From Chondromyces crocatus (lineage in GTDB: Bacteria; Myxococcota_A; Polyangia; Polyangiales; Polyangiaceae): a DNA stretch of 64,000 nt. Every line of letters starts with the position of its first letter. Positions within the stretch are counted from its first letter, which is position 1. Shown here piece by piece: positions 40,550 to 48,947 of the stretch. The stretch lies in contig NZ_CP012159.1 of assembly GCF_001189295.1 (NCBI RefSeq), forward strand, positions 9,842,501-9,906,500, written 5' to 3'. A program made the position numbers and the translations under genes. The notes beneath the pieces are model-generated. The model saw only the letters and a program-made list of their open reading frames with translations, was not told where the DNA came from and ran no database searches.

Positions 40550-42442
40550 TCAGCGCTCTTTACGCCGGCGCTCCGCCTCTTCGAGTTCTCGCTGACGGCG
40601 CCGCTCGCGCTCGACCTCCTCGTAGATGAGCTCGGGCGGATACTCCCACCCACCAGGCGGCGGTGTGAGACCCGTGGCCGAAGGCGCAGCGCTGTTCCCT
40701 TGAGGCAGGGGCTCGGTGCCGCCCAGCGGCTCGGTCTGGACCGGGGGAAGCGGCTCGACGGGTCCCGTCGGAGCAAGCCGCGCGGGTTTCGAGGAAGCAG
40801 CAGGCAAGACCTCCGGCGCCCCGGCACGCTTGGCGACCCAGACGCGCATCACCTGGATCGTGTGCGCGGCGATGCCAGTCCTCGCCGACGCGGAGGTGCC
40901 GCCGTCGGTGAAGACGAGGATGCGGCCCTTCACGAGCCAGATCGAGAGAAGGCCCACGGCCAGCAGCGAGACGCCTCCGATCTCCAGCATCCGGCGGGTC
41001 CGGGTGCGCGCTCCGGGCGGCGGCGTCGAGGACGCGCCCCAGGGCTGAGGGGCGTGGCCTTCACGAGGCCGAACCGACGCCGCAGGAGGCCGAACCGATG
41101 CCGCAGGAGGCCGAGAGGAAGGCTGCGCTGGCGCGCGCGCGGCTTCCCCTGGTGGCATGCCCCGGCGCGAGGCAGGAGGAACGCTGCTCCGCAGCGACGC
41201 GGGCGGAGCGCTCTGACGCGAGGCGGGAGGAAGGCTGTCCCGGAGAGACGCCGGCGGCACGCTCGCCCGCGCGGAACCGCCCACAGAGACCGGCGGTGGA
41301 CGACCGGTGATGCGAGATACGTCCTCGACGCCGAGATCAGCGGCGATGCTCGCCAGCAAGCCCGAGCTGGGCGCCTCCTCGTGCGTCGCCTCGTCGTGGA
41401 TGTCGTGGCCATAGGCCGCCCCGCGCTGGCTGGGGCTCACGCCCGAAAACGGCGCGACGTCGGGCAGAGGATCGAGATCGGGGATCTCGGGCAAGCCGTC
41501 GGCGCCGCTGCGCAGGGACGCGGGGCTCGCGGAGGGCACCTGGCGGATCTCCCACACCTTCTCGGCCGCGCGGCGTGCGCGTTCGGCGCCGAAGCGCGAG
41601 AGGGCGAGGGCCAGCTCGGCGATGTTCGCGTGCCGTTGCTCGGGGACCTTCTCCAGACAGCGCTGCAGCACCTTCTCGAGCCCACCCGCCTTCAGTTCGG
41701 ATGGGAGGGGTGGAGGGGGCGCGTCCAGCACCTTGGCCACGATCTCGAGCGGCTCCTCGGCGTCGAACGGCCCCTTCGCGCAGAGGAGCAGGTAGCCGAG
41801 CCCCCCGAGGGCCCAGAGATCCGCGCGCTCGTCCACCTTGCCGCCCGAGCGGAGCTGCTCGGGCGCCATGTACAGGAGCGAATCCCGCATCGAGGGCGAC
41901 CCCAGCGCTCCTTCGCCTTCCGCGCCACAAGCGACGGCGTGGGTGCCGAAGTCCAGCACCTTGATCGACGACTGCCCGGCGTCGGAGAAGGTCAAGAACA
42001 GGTTCTGCGGCTTGAGGTCACGGTGCACGATCCCGGCGGCGTGCGCCTCGGCCACCGCCTCGCACGCCTGGAGCAGGTACTTCACCGTCTCTCTGGGACC
42101 CATCGGCCCGCGCCGGTCGACGTACGCGCGCAGATCGCAGCCTTCGAGGTACTCGGTCACCACGAAGGGCGCGCCATCCTCCAGCTCACCGCAGTCGAGG
42201 ACGTGCGCGACGTGCTCCCCCTTCAGCGTCTTCGCGGCCCGCGCGTTCCGGAGCAGGCGCTCGGCAGCGCGTGGGCTCTGGAGGCGCGCCGGGTCGAACT
42301 TCTTCACGGCGACCCGCGTCCGCGTCACCTCGTCCGTGGCGAGAAGGACGACGCCGATGGCGCCAGCGCCGATGCGGCTCTCCACGCGGTAGCGTCCCGC
42401 GATCAACTCGGGCGGCGGGGGCTGAGATTTCCCTCTGGTCAT
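40550..42442 (-). CDS. Transmembrane Ser/Thr protein kinase (Pkn type)
   Basis: 630 aa. The kinase domain spans residues about 15-300: Gly-rich loop IGAGAIGVV, Lys47 in VAVKKF, catalytic IVHRDLKPQN (Asp142), DFG at 164-166, SLLYMAPEQLRSGG and ADLWALGGLGYLLL. A 180-residue Pro/Ala/Ser linker with repeated PPAS(L/R) motifs follows. Then comes one membrane helix (IGGVSLLAVGLLSIWLV) and a periplasmic tail ending in a charged coiled coil (EEVERERRRQRELEEAERRR). This is the standard topology of myxobacterial kinases. Alternative Met starts are unlikely because the ATG sits 12 residues before the kinase fold. Target unknown. Confidence 0.93.
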   Translation of the reverse strand: MTRGKSQPPPPELIAGRYRVESRIGAGAIGVVLLATDEVTRTRVAVKKFDPARLQSPRAAERLLRNARAAKTLKGEHVAHVLDCGELEDGAPFVVTEYLEGCDLRAYVDRRGPMGPRETVKYLLQACEAVAEAHAAGIVHRDLKPQNLFLTFSDAGQSSIKVLDFGTHAVACGAEGEGALGSPSMRDSLLYMAPEQLRSGGKVDERADLWALGGLGYLLLCAKGPFDAEEPLEIVAKVLDAPPPPLPSELKAGGLEKVLQRCLEKVPEQRHANIAELALALSRFGAERARRAAEKVWEIRQVPSASPASLRSGADGLPEIPDLDPLPDVAPFSGVSPSQRGAAYGHDIHDEATHEEAPSSGLLASIAADLGVEDVSRITGRPPPVSVGGSARASVPPASLRDSLPPASRQSAPPASLRSSVPPASRRGMPPGEAARAPAQPSSRPPAASVRPPAASVRPREGHAPQPWGASSTPPPGARTRTRRMLEIGGVSLLAVGLLSIWLVKGRILVFTDGGTSASARTGIAAHTIQVMRVWVAKRAGAPEVLPAASSKPARLAPTGPVEPLPPVQTEPLGGTEPLPQGNSAAPSATGLTPPPGGWEYPPELIYEEVERERRRQRELEEAERRRKER

Positions 42443-42555
42443 CGCGGACGATCCTCAGCATTTCGCATGAATGCGCTCGTCATGCGAGCCCTCGCTGCGT
42501 CGCTCTCCATGACGGGACGGGTCGGTCGGCGCAAGCGCGCCTTGCGCGGACAAGA

Positions 42556-42618
42556 GCGCACAGGCAAAGGCGCACAGGCAAGGACACACGGGCAAGAGCG
42601 CACGGGCAAGCGCGCACC
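42556..42618. repeat. 14-bp tandem repeat (4.5 units)
   Basis: Units such as GCGCACAGGCAAAG, GCGCACAGGCAAGG, ACACACGGGCAAGA and GCGCACGGGCAAGC run head to tail in the gap between the kinase and the small membrane protein. Confidence 0.8.
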
Positions 42619-42640
42619 TCGCACGGCAGAGGTAGGCCTC

Positions 42641-42961
42641 TCACGTCGGCAAACCGACGGCCCAGGCGAAGAGCCAGTCGATGCCGGCGACGAGCGCAGC
42701 GATCGCGATCGACAGCGCGAGGCCGACGGCGAGGCCGAGCCCCAGCCGCACCCCGGGCCGGTAGGGCCAGACGCTGCGGGTGACCACCGACCAGCCCAGC
42801 ATGGAGAGCGGCCCGAAGGCGTACAGCGCAGCGCCCCAGCTCGCGCCGTTCCATGCGGCGTCGCGCTGCGCTGGCGTGAGACGCCGGCGATGCCAGATCT
42901 GGATTCCCAGTGGGAGCAGAATCCCGAGCGCGATGTTCAGCACGAAGCGCAGCGTCTTCAT
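42641..42961 (-). CDS. Small membrane protein
   Basis: 106 aa with about three membrane helices: VLNIALGILLPLGIQIW, ASWGAALYAFGPLSMLGWSVV and LGLGLAVGLALSIAIAALVAGIDWLF. A short basic loop HRRRLTPAQRDAAWNG lies between the first two. No known family or motif. It is transcribed toward the kinase gene with the 14-bp repeats between. The divergent EF-G-like gene begins 186 bp away. Confidence 0.6.
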   Translation of the reverse strand: MKTLRFVLNIALGILLPLGIQIWHRRRLTPAQRDAAWNGASWGAALYAFGPLSMLGWSVVTRSVWPYRPGVRLGLGLAVGLALSIAIAALVAGIDWLFAWAVGLPT

Positions 42962-43147
42962 TCACGGAATCCAGGGTGGTTGATATGCGGCGCTTCACCG
43001 CGATGTTCCCCCGTGCGCACGACGCAGCGCGTGACGGCGCTGCTGGGCTCAGTGTGTCCTCCGCGGCTGGCGCGACGCGAGAGAATTAGGTGCCCTCGAG
43101 TCCGGTCGGCCTTCTGTAGCAGGGGTGAGTCTTGATACATCCTTGGA

Positions 43148-45256
43148 ATGTCAGCCGACATCCGGAACGTGGCGATCATCGGGCACAAGGGCTCGGGCAA
43201 GACGTCGCTCGCGGAGGCGATGCTGTACGTGGCGAAAGCCACGCCCAAGCTCGGCAGGGTGGATGACAGGTCGAGCTTTCTCGACGACACCAACGAGGAA
43301 AAGGAGCACGCCGCGACGCTCGAAGCGAGCGTGGCGAGTCTCTCGTGGGGGGGGAAGAAGATCACGATCGTCGACACCCCGGGCGAGGGGAGCTTCCTCG
43401 CCGAGACGCGCCTCGCCCTCGCGGCGGTGGACGCGGCGCTCCTCGTGGTGAGCGGCAGGGACGGGGTGCAGCCGGTCACCGAGCGGGTGTTCGGCTGGTG
43501 CCGGGAAGCGAAGCTGCCCGTGCTGGTGGTGGTGACCAAGGTGGACGCCGAAAACGCTCGGCCCGACGAGGTGGTCGCCGAGGTGCGCGCGCGGCTCAAG
43601 GCGCCGATCGCGGTGGTGGAGCACCCCATTGGAGAGGGGTCGTCCTTCCGGGGGGTCGTGGCGATCCGCACGAAGAAGGCGTGGTTGGACAAGCCCGAAG
43701 CGCCAAGCGCGATCGCGCCCGTGGCGATCCCGGGTGACGTCGCCGGTGAGGTGGAGAGGGCGCGCGGCAAGCTGGTCGACGACGTCGCAGGGACCACCGA
43801 CGAGCTCACCGAGAAGTACCTGACCGAGGGGGATCTCACCCAGAGTGAGCTGGATCAGGGCCTGCGCGAGGCGATGCGCGCCGGCAGCATCACGCCGCTC
43901 TACTACGCCTCCGGGACGCGTCCCGCCGGCATCGCGGCGCTCCTCGACGCCATCGTCGAGCTGGGCCCAGCCCCCGAGATGCACCCGGCGTGGCGAGGTG
44001 AGCTTCCCTCGGCGCGCGCTGGCGGAGCGAGCGGGGGCCGCGATCCCCTGGAGCGGGCCCCCAAAGACGACGCGCCAGCCGCAGCGTTCGTGTTCAAGAC
44101 GTCGATCGATCAGCACGCCGGCCGGACGTCCTGGGTCCGCGTGCTCTCGGGGGTGCTCAGGCCCGAGACCTCGATGCTCAACGCGTCGACGGGCATCAGC
44201 GAGCGGGTCGGCAAGATCAGCCACGCACTCGGCAAGGAGCACAAGCAGCTCGAAGAGGGCCGCGCTGGCGACATCGTGGCCATCGGCAAGCTGAAGACGA
44301 CCCTGAGCGGTCAGACGCTCTCCGACGAGAAGCATCCCTTCCTGTTCATCGCGCCAGCGCTGCCGCCCGCGCTGTTCTCCCGCGGGGTGAAGTTCGAGGC
44401 CAAGAGCGGCGAGGACAAGGTGGCGGCGGCGCTCCACCGGCTCGCCGAGGAGGATCCGGGTCTCGCCGTGCACCAGGAGGAGGCGACGCGGGAGCTGGTG
44501 GTCTCGGGGCTCGGAGCGCTGCACCTGGAGATCACGGTCGAGCGCATCCGGCGGCGGATCGGCATCGACTGCCACCTCGGGCCGCCGCACATCGCCTACA
44601 AGGAGACGCTCAGCGCGAAGGCCACCGGGATCGAGGGCAAGCACAAGAAGCAGACTGGGGGGCACGGTCAGTTCGGGGTCTGCATCATCGACATGGAGCC
44701 CCTGCCCCGCGGTGGCGGCTTCGTGTTCGAAGACGCCGTGGTGGGTGGCGCGATCCCGCGTCAGTTCATCCCCTCCGTGGAGAAGGGCATCGTGAAGTCC
44801 ATGGCCCGGGGCTTCCTCGCGGGCTTCCCGATGGTGGACGTGAAGGTGCGCCTCCACGACGGCAAGTACCACGACGTCGACTCGTCGGACGCGGCCTTCC
44901 AGATGGCAGGGAGCAAGGCCTTCAAGGCCGCGGCCGCAAAGTGCCGACCCGTGCTGCTGGAGCCAGTGGTGAAGCTCCGGGTGCAGGTCCCCAGCCTCCA
45001 CATGGGCGACATCATCGGCGACATCATCAGCCGCCGCGGCCGGGTGACGGGCACCGACAACGTCGACGATCAGGCCATCATCAACGCCTTCGCGCCGCTC
45101 TCCGAGCTCCTGGAGTACGAGTCGAAGCTCAAGAGCATGACCCAGGGGAAGGGGACGTTCACGATGAGCGTCGACCACATGGATGTGTGCCCGCCCGTGA
45201 TCCAGGAGAAAGTGGTGCGCGAGAGCGGGTTCAAGGTCGCCGAAGACGAGGACTGA
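43148..45256 (+). CDS. Elongation factor G paralogue (EF-G2-like GTPase)
   Basis: 702 aa with full EF-G domain order. G1 is IGHKGSGKTSL, G3 is VDTPGEGSF and G4 is VTKVD (canonical EF-G has DTPGHVDF and NKMD). The catalytic His of DTPGH is therefore replaced by Glu. Domain II spans residues about 310-420, domain III has DPGLAVHQEEATRELVVSGLGALHLEI, domain IV has GHGQFGVCIIDMEP, and domain V has PSLHMGDIIGDIISRRGRV. Such paralogues accompany the true EF-G and may act in ribosome release, rescue or another translation step. It is not the housekeeping fusA, since no rpsL, rpsG or tuf genes are near. Confidence 0.88.
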   Translation: MSADIRNVAIIGHKGSGKTSLAEAMLYVAKATPKLGRVDDRSSFLDDTNEEKEHAATLEASVASLSWGGKKITIVDTPGEGSFLAETRLALAAVDAALLVVSGRDGVQPVTERVFGWCREAKLPVLVVVTKVDAENARPDEVVAEVRARLKAPIAVVEHPIGEGSSFRGVVAIRTKKAWLDKPEAPSAIAPVAIPGDVAGEVERARGKLVDDVAGTTDELTEKYLTEGDLTQSELDQGLREAMRAGSITPLYYASGTRPAGIAALLDAIVELGPAPEMHPAWRGELPSARAGGASGGRDPLERAPKDDAPAAAFVFKTSIDQHAGRTSWVRVLSGVLRPETSMLNASTGISERVGKISHALGKEHKQLEEGRAGDIVAIGKLKTTLSGQTLSDEKHPFLFIAPALPPALFSRGVKFEAKSGEDKVAAALHRLAEEDPGLAVHQEEATRELVVSGLGALHLEITVERIRRRIGIDCHLGPPHIAYKETLSAKATGIEGKHKKQTGGHGQFGVCIIDMEPLPRGGGFVFEDAVVGGAIPRQFIPSVEKGIVKSMARGFLAGFPMVDVKVRLHDGKYHDVDSSDAAFQMAGSKAFKAAAAKCRPVLLEPVVKLRVQVPSLHMGDIIGDIISRRGRVTGTDNVDDQAIINAFAPLSELLEYESKLKSMTQGKGTFTMSVDHMDVCPPVIQEKVVRESGFKVAEDED

Positions 45257-45933
45257 ACCTGGTTTTCGGCTACCCGGACGTCTGGGACAGCGCCCCCCTG
45301 CACGACACCGAATCGGTCAGTCGCATGCGATGAAGGGACCGTTCGTCCCAGGGCCTCCAGAGCATCGCTCTGACGGACCACGAGGTCATGGTCATCTCAC
45401 CACGCCCTCATGGTCCGCGACCACGCCCTCATGGTCCGCGACCACGAAGTCATGGTCGTCCCACCACGTCCTCATGGTCCGCGACCACGAAGTCATGGTC
45501 CGCGACCACGCCCTCATGGTCCGCGACCACGCCCTCATGGTCCGCGACCACGCCCTCATGGTCCACGACCACGCCCTCATGGTCCGCGACCACGCCCTCA
45601 TGGTCCGCGACCACGCCCTCATGGTCATCCCACCACGCCCTCATGGTCCGCGACCACGCCTTCATGGTCCGCGACCACGCCCTCATGGTCTGCGACCGCG
45701 CCCTCATGGTCCGCGACCATGAAGTCATGGTCATCCCACCACGCCTTCATGGTCATCGCATCACGAGCTGGAGAACGTCCCTGAAGAGCCGGAAGGACTC
45801 GACCTGTCGGGCTGGATACGCCATCGCGTGATCCAGGCCGCACATGAGGAATGATGGAAGAGCAGCCCTGCGCAGTGGCGCGCCGCCCCACCCCAACAAG
45901 GGCCAGGGTTTGACGACGGGTGAATGGGTTCGG
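45257..45933. other. 677-bp convergent gap
   Basis: No gene. The left 120 bp holds a small GGGAC/GTCCC hairpin at 45335-45349. The middle is the 21-bp array. The right 175 bp up to the L,D-transpeptidase stop shows nothing recognisable. Confidence 0.6.
45379..45757. repeat. 21-bp tandem array, about 18 units
   Basis: Near-identical units with core CTCATGGTCCGCGAC and variants (GAAGTCATGG, GGTCATCCCACC, CTTCATGG) run for about 380 bp between two convergent genes. Each unit has a TCATGG core, giving ATG on one strand and CAT on the other, and repeated GGTCGCGG/CCGCGACC complementarity. The 21-bp period makes all frames open, so long open frames here are artefacts. Confidence 0.95.
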
Positions 45934-47589
45934 CTACGGGTGAATGTGGACGATGGTCCCTTCGCCCGTCGCCGGGCCCGAGTTGGCCCCGTGCCAGTCT
46001 GCCGGCACCGGCGGATCGGTCCACATGAACACGCGGCGCGCGTCGATGGGCGACAGGTTGATGCAGCCGTGGCTGCGGGGCCGGCCGTAGTCGTCGTGCC
46101 AGGGCGAGGCGTGGATCGCGTAGCCCGCTTCGAAGTACTGCACCCAGGGCACGTCGCGCAGCTCGAACTTGTTGCCCGACTCGTGCGAGTCCATGGTCGT
46201 GGTCACGTGCTTCTCGCGGATGCGGAAGGTGCCGCGCACCGTGGAGAAGGTGGTCTTGGGATCGGCGAGGCCGTCGCGCCCCGTGGCCGCGGCGGTGGCG
46301 TAAACGGGCTTCGGGCCCTCGTACAGGATGACGACCTGGTTGAGGATCGAGATGTCGATCCACCGGGTGTTGCCCTTGGCGTGGGGCGGTAGCTCGCTCG
46401 GCTTCACGGCGATCGCCACGTCGGCGTCGCGGACCCAGTAGCCCTCCTTGGCCTCGACCAGGCGGGTCTTGCCGACGAACTTCGACTTGCCGGTGAGCTG
46501 GACGGCCGTGTGCCAGGGGAGCTTGCCGTTCTTGTCGAGCGCCGCCTTGGACAGGTCGTACTTGTGCGCGCCCTCCTTGTGGACGAACGCGAGCGGCAGC
46601 TCCCAGCCCTTGTTCATGTCGACGCCGTGGAAGACGGAGCCGCGCGCGGGCTTGAGCTTGGAGGTCGGTACCAGGCGCGCGTCCGTGGTGAGCGCGAAGC
46701 GGCGGTCGTTCGGGCCAACGAAGCTGCCGATCAGGGCGAGGCCGGCCTTGCGGGCGATGCGGTTGGTGATGACCGCGTACGGCGGCACCTTGAAGGAGGC
46801 GATGTTGGGGATCTGCCGGCCGCCCTTGAAGAACCAGGGGATGGCGTCCTCGCCGTTGCCGCCGAAGAGGGCGCTGTCCGAGAGGTCGGGGGGCGTCTCC
46901 GGGGGCTCGCCGATGGCCTGACCCAGCTCGTCGATGGGGACGTCGTTGGCGCCGACCTTGAACTCGTCCCACTTCGTCTTGAGCTTCTTGTAGCTGCGGA
47001 GGTGGCGCTCCAGGCTCATCTCGTAGCGGAGCTGCTCGTCCTTGCTGGGCACGCGGTAGTAATTGGGGGCAATCGCGCGCACGAAGGCGTACGGGTACGG
47101 CATCGGCTTGTCGAGGGCGGGTCGCACCGTCAGCGCCCGGAGGATCGGGTGCTTCATGTCGATGCTGGCGTCGCCCTCGGCGCACATGTACCCGGCCGGG
47201 AGCACGCGGTACCAACCGCCCTGGCAGTCGTCGAGCGCCACCGGCTTCTCGGCGCGCACCGTGGTCCCGCCAGCGCGCAGGTAGCCGAGCTTCGGCGCCC
47301 GGCGATCAGGGCGCTCATAGACGATGGCCGTCATCTGCACGGCACCGATGCGGGGGCCGTCCGGGCGGGGGACCTTCGCCGGGTCGTCCGGCTGGTCCTG
47401 GTTCGAGGCGGGCGACGAGAGGCTGACGATGCCCTCGGCCGACGCATGCTCACCGCCGTTGCAGGCCGGCAGGGCGAGGGCGGCGCCGCACAGCGTGAGG
47501 GCGGTGACGAGGCGCGAGCGCCTGGCCGGCGACTCGAGGGCCTGGTCCGGCGTCACGCTGGGCACGGTGCTTCGCTGTCTGGCGTGCAT
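45934..47589 (-). CDS. L,D-transpeptidase (YkuD domain) lipoprotein
   Basis: 551 aa. The ATG at 47589 follows GGGAGG closely; any longer frame would run through the tRNA gene. The lipoprotein signal ends GAALALPAC. An SH3-like segment (AIVYERPDRRAPKLGYLRAGG) and a long middle region precede the YkuD catalytic domain: RWIDISILNQVVILYEG, TGRDGLADPKTTFSTVRGTF, HASPWHDDYGRPRSHGC and INLSPIDARRVFMWT. The nucleophile is Cys509 in SHGCINL. It would make 3-3 cross-links in peptidoglycan or attach lipoproteins to it. Probably monocistronic. Confidence 0.93.
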   Translation of the reverse strand: MHARQRSTVPSVTPDQALESPARRSRLVTALTLCGAALALPACNGGEHASAEGIVSLSSPASNQDQPDDPAKVPRPDGPRIGAVQMTAIVYERPDRRAPKLGYLRAGGTTVRAEKPVALDDCQGGWYRVLPAGYMCAEGDASIDMKHPILRALTVRPALDKPMPYPYAFVRAIAPNYYRVPSKDEQLRYEMSLERHLRSYKKLKTKWDEFKVGANDVPIDELGQAIGEPPETPPDLSDSALFGGNGEDAIPWFFKGGRQIPNIASFKVPPYAVITNRIARKAGLALIGSFVGPNDRRFALTTDARLVPTSKLKPARGSVFHGVDMNKGWELPLAFVHKEGAHKYDLSKAALDKNGKLPWHTAVQLTGKSKFVGKTRLVEAKEGYWVRDADVAIAVKPSELPPHAKGNTRWIDISILNQVVILYEGPKPVYATAAATGRDGLADPKTTFSTVRGTFRIREKHVTTTMDSHESGNKFELRDVPWVQYFEAGYAIHASPWHDDYGRPRSHGCINLSPIDARRVFMWTDPPVPADWHGANSGPATGEGTIVHIHP

Positions 47590-47690
47590 ACCCTCCCGAT
47601 GCCGGAGGGGGGTCGAAGAGGCCAAGTTTTGGGGTTGCGAAGGAAACCGAGGTTGACTAGGTTCGCAGCCTTCCGCGGGAAACTGCGGGT

Positions 47691-47767
47691 GCGCCACTAG
47701 CTCAGCTGGATAGAGCGTCGGCCTCCGGAGCCGAAGGTCACACGTTCGAATCGTGTGTGGCGCGCCA
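47691..47767 (+). tRNA. tRNA-Arg, anticodon CCG
   Basis: A 77-nt cloverleaf: acceptor GCGCCAC pairs with GTGGCGC, D-stem GCTC/GAGC, anticodon stem TCGGC/GCCGA with loop CTCCGGA (anticodon CCG, codon CGG), T-arm ACACG TTCGAAT CGTGT, discriminator G and encoded CCA. It lies 101 bp from the divergently transcribed L,D-transpeptidase gene. Confidence 0.97.
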
Positions 47768-47912
47768 AGATGGCCTTGAGATCGTGAGCTTCGATCTCGG
47801 CTTGCCGACAACCCACGAAGACTGCCGGTCGCTTCATCCGAAAGCGCTGTGTGATCGTGGATGTGGAAGGCCATCGAGAGCAACGGCCGTTCAGCCATCC
47901 GCAAAGGTGGCG

Positions 47913-48833
47913 TCAGCCAGGATGTGGCGCGCGCTGGTACTGCCTCGGTGAGCACGCCATCACGCGCTTGAAGGCGGTGCTGAAGGCGCTCTCGGAGTCG
48001 TAGCCCAGCGAGGTGGCGATGACGGCGATCGTCTCGTCGGAGTTGCGCAGCCGGTCACCCGCCACGAGCATCCGCCACCGCGTGAGGTAGTCCAGCGGGG
48101 AGGTGCCGACGACCTGCTTGAACTTCAACGCGAACGTCGAACGCGACATGCCGGCGCGGCGCGCGAGTTCCTCGACGGTCCAGCGGCTGGCCGGCTCGGC
48201 GTGCATCGCGCTCACGGCGACGCTGAGCTGCCGATCGGTGAGCGCGCTGAGCCAGCCGGGGCTGGTCTGCGCATGGGAGGTGAGGTGGAGCCGCAGCACC
48301 TGGACCAGCATGATGTGCGCGAGGTGCTCGGCGACGAGCTGGCCACCTGGCTGCTGGCGGCGCAGCTCGGCCGTGATCTGGTGGATCGCCCAGCGGAGGA
48401 CCGATGCGTTGTCCGAGGTCTCGCGCACATGGACGACGGGCGGCAAGGTGCCGAAAAGGAGATCGGCGTGACGATCGGCGAAGACGAAGCGGCTCCCGAT
48501 GAGGAAGACGTCTCCGCCACCCTTCCATGTGGCAATCCCGTCCTTGGCCTCGGCGTAGATGCCGCGAGCGTCGATCGGAGGAAGCGATAGATCGGTCGCG
48601 AGCGTGAAGGGGCGGCCCTTCGTCAGGAGGAATCCGTCGCCCTCTTCGATGCGGACCGGCGCTTCGTCTCCGTCGACGAAGAGCCAGCAGGCGCCACGGG
48701 TCACTGCGTTGAACTTGATGCCCTCGTGGCCAGGGAACCGGAGCGCCCAGTCACCGCCCGCGTTGAGCCCGGCAGACACGTACCCGCGGGGCCTCAGCAG
48801 GGAGAGAACATCAGAGAGCGGGTCGAGGGCCAT
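47913..48833 (-). CDS. AraC family regulator with N-terminal cupin_6 domain
   Basis: 306 aa. The cupin-like sensor shows RPRGYVSAGLNAGGDWALRF, CWLFVDGDEAPVRIEEGD, FLLTKGRPFTLATD and DRHADLLFGTLPPVVHV. The tandem helix-turn-helix is WTVEELARRAGMSRSTFALKF, SPLDYLTRWRMLVAGDRLR and IAVIATSLGYDSESAFSTAFKRVM. It is divergent from a short-chain dehydrogenase gene 114 bp away, the usual setting for this subfamily, so it likely controls that gene and itself from the shared gap. The inducer is unknown. Confidence 0.92.
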   Translation of the reverse strand: MALDPLSDVLSLLRPRGYVSAGLNAGGDWALRFPGHEGIKFNAVTRGACWLFVDGDEAPVRIEEGDGFLLTKGRPFTLATDLSLPPIDARGIYAEAKDGIATWKGGGDVFLIGSRFVFADRHADLLFGTLPPVVHVRETSDNASVLRWAIHQITAELRRQQPGGQLVAEHLAHIMLVQVLRLHLTSHAQTSPGWLSALTDRQLSVAVSAMHAEPASRWTVEELARRAGMSRSTFALKFKQVVGTSPLDYLTRWRMLVAGDRLRNSDETIAVIATSLGYDSESAFSTAFKRVMACSPRQYQRAPHPG

Positions 48834-48947
48834 CGTCGGACGATCGCGAAAGACATGCGGATTCTAGCGCATGGTCCGAGCATTCCCCACGCGCTACCTC
48901 TTGTCCTCCGTGAGGCCCTGGAGGGCCCAGGAAGCGAGAGGTGAACC

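Noticed and set aside
38058-40595. 845-codon plus-strand frame opposite the PH-like and GH113-like genes
   Set aside because: Shadow of high-GC minus-strand genes with clear signal peptides and motifs.
40232-43135. 967-codon plus-strand frame opposite the kinase
   Set aside because: The minus strand has a complete Ser/Thr kinase; this frame is Arg/Gly-rich nonsense.
43148-45256. Calling this gene the housekeeping fusA
   Set aside because: It lacks DTPGH and NKMD and is not in a str operon (no rpsL, rpsG or tuf nearby).
45330-45831. Open frames of HGPRPRPHG or MVRDHAL type over the 21-bp array
   Set aside because: The period is a multiple of three and stop-free, so frames are automatic; no start context or domain.
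47590-47955. N-terminal extension of the L,D-transpeptidase
   Set aside because: It would translate the complement of the tRNA-Arg gene; the lipoprotein signal starts properly at 47589.
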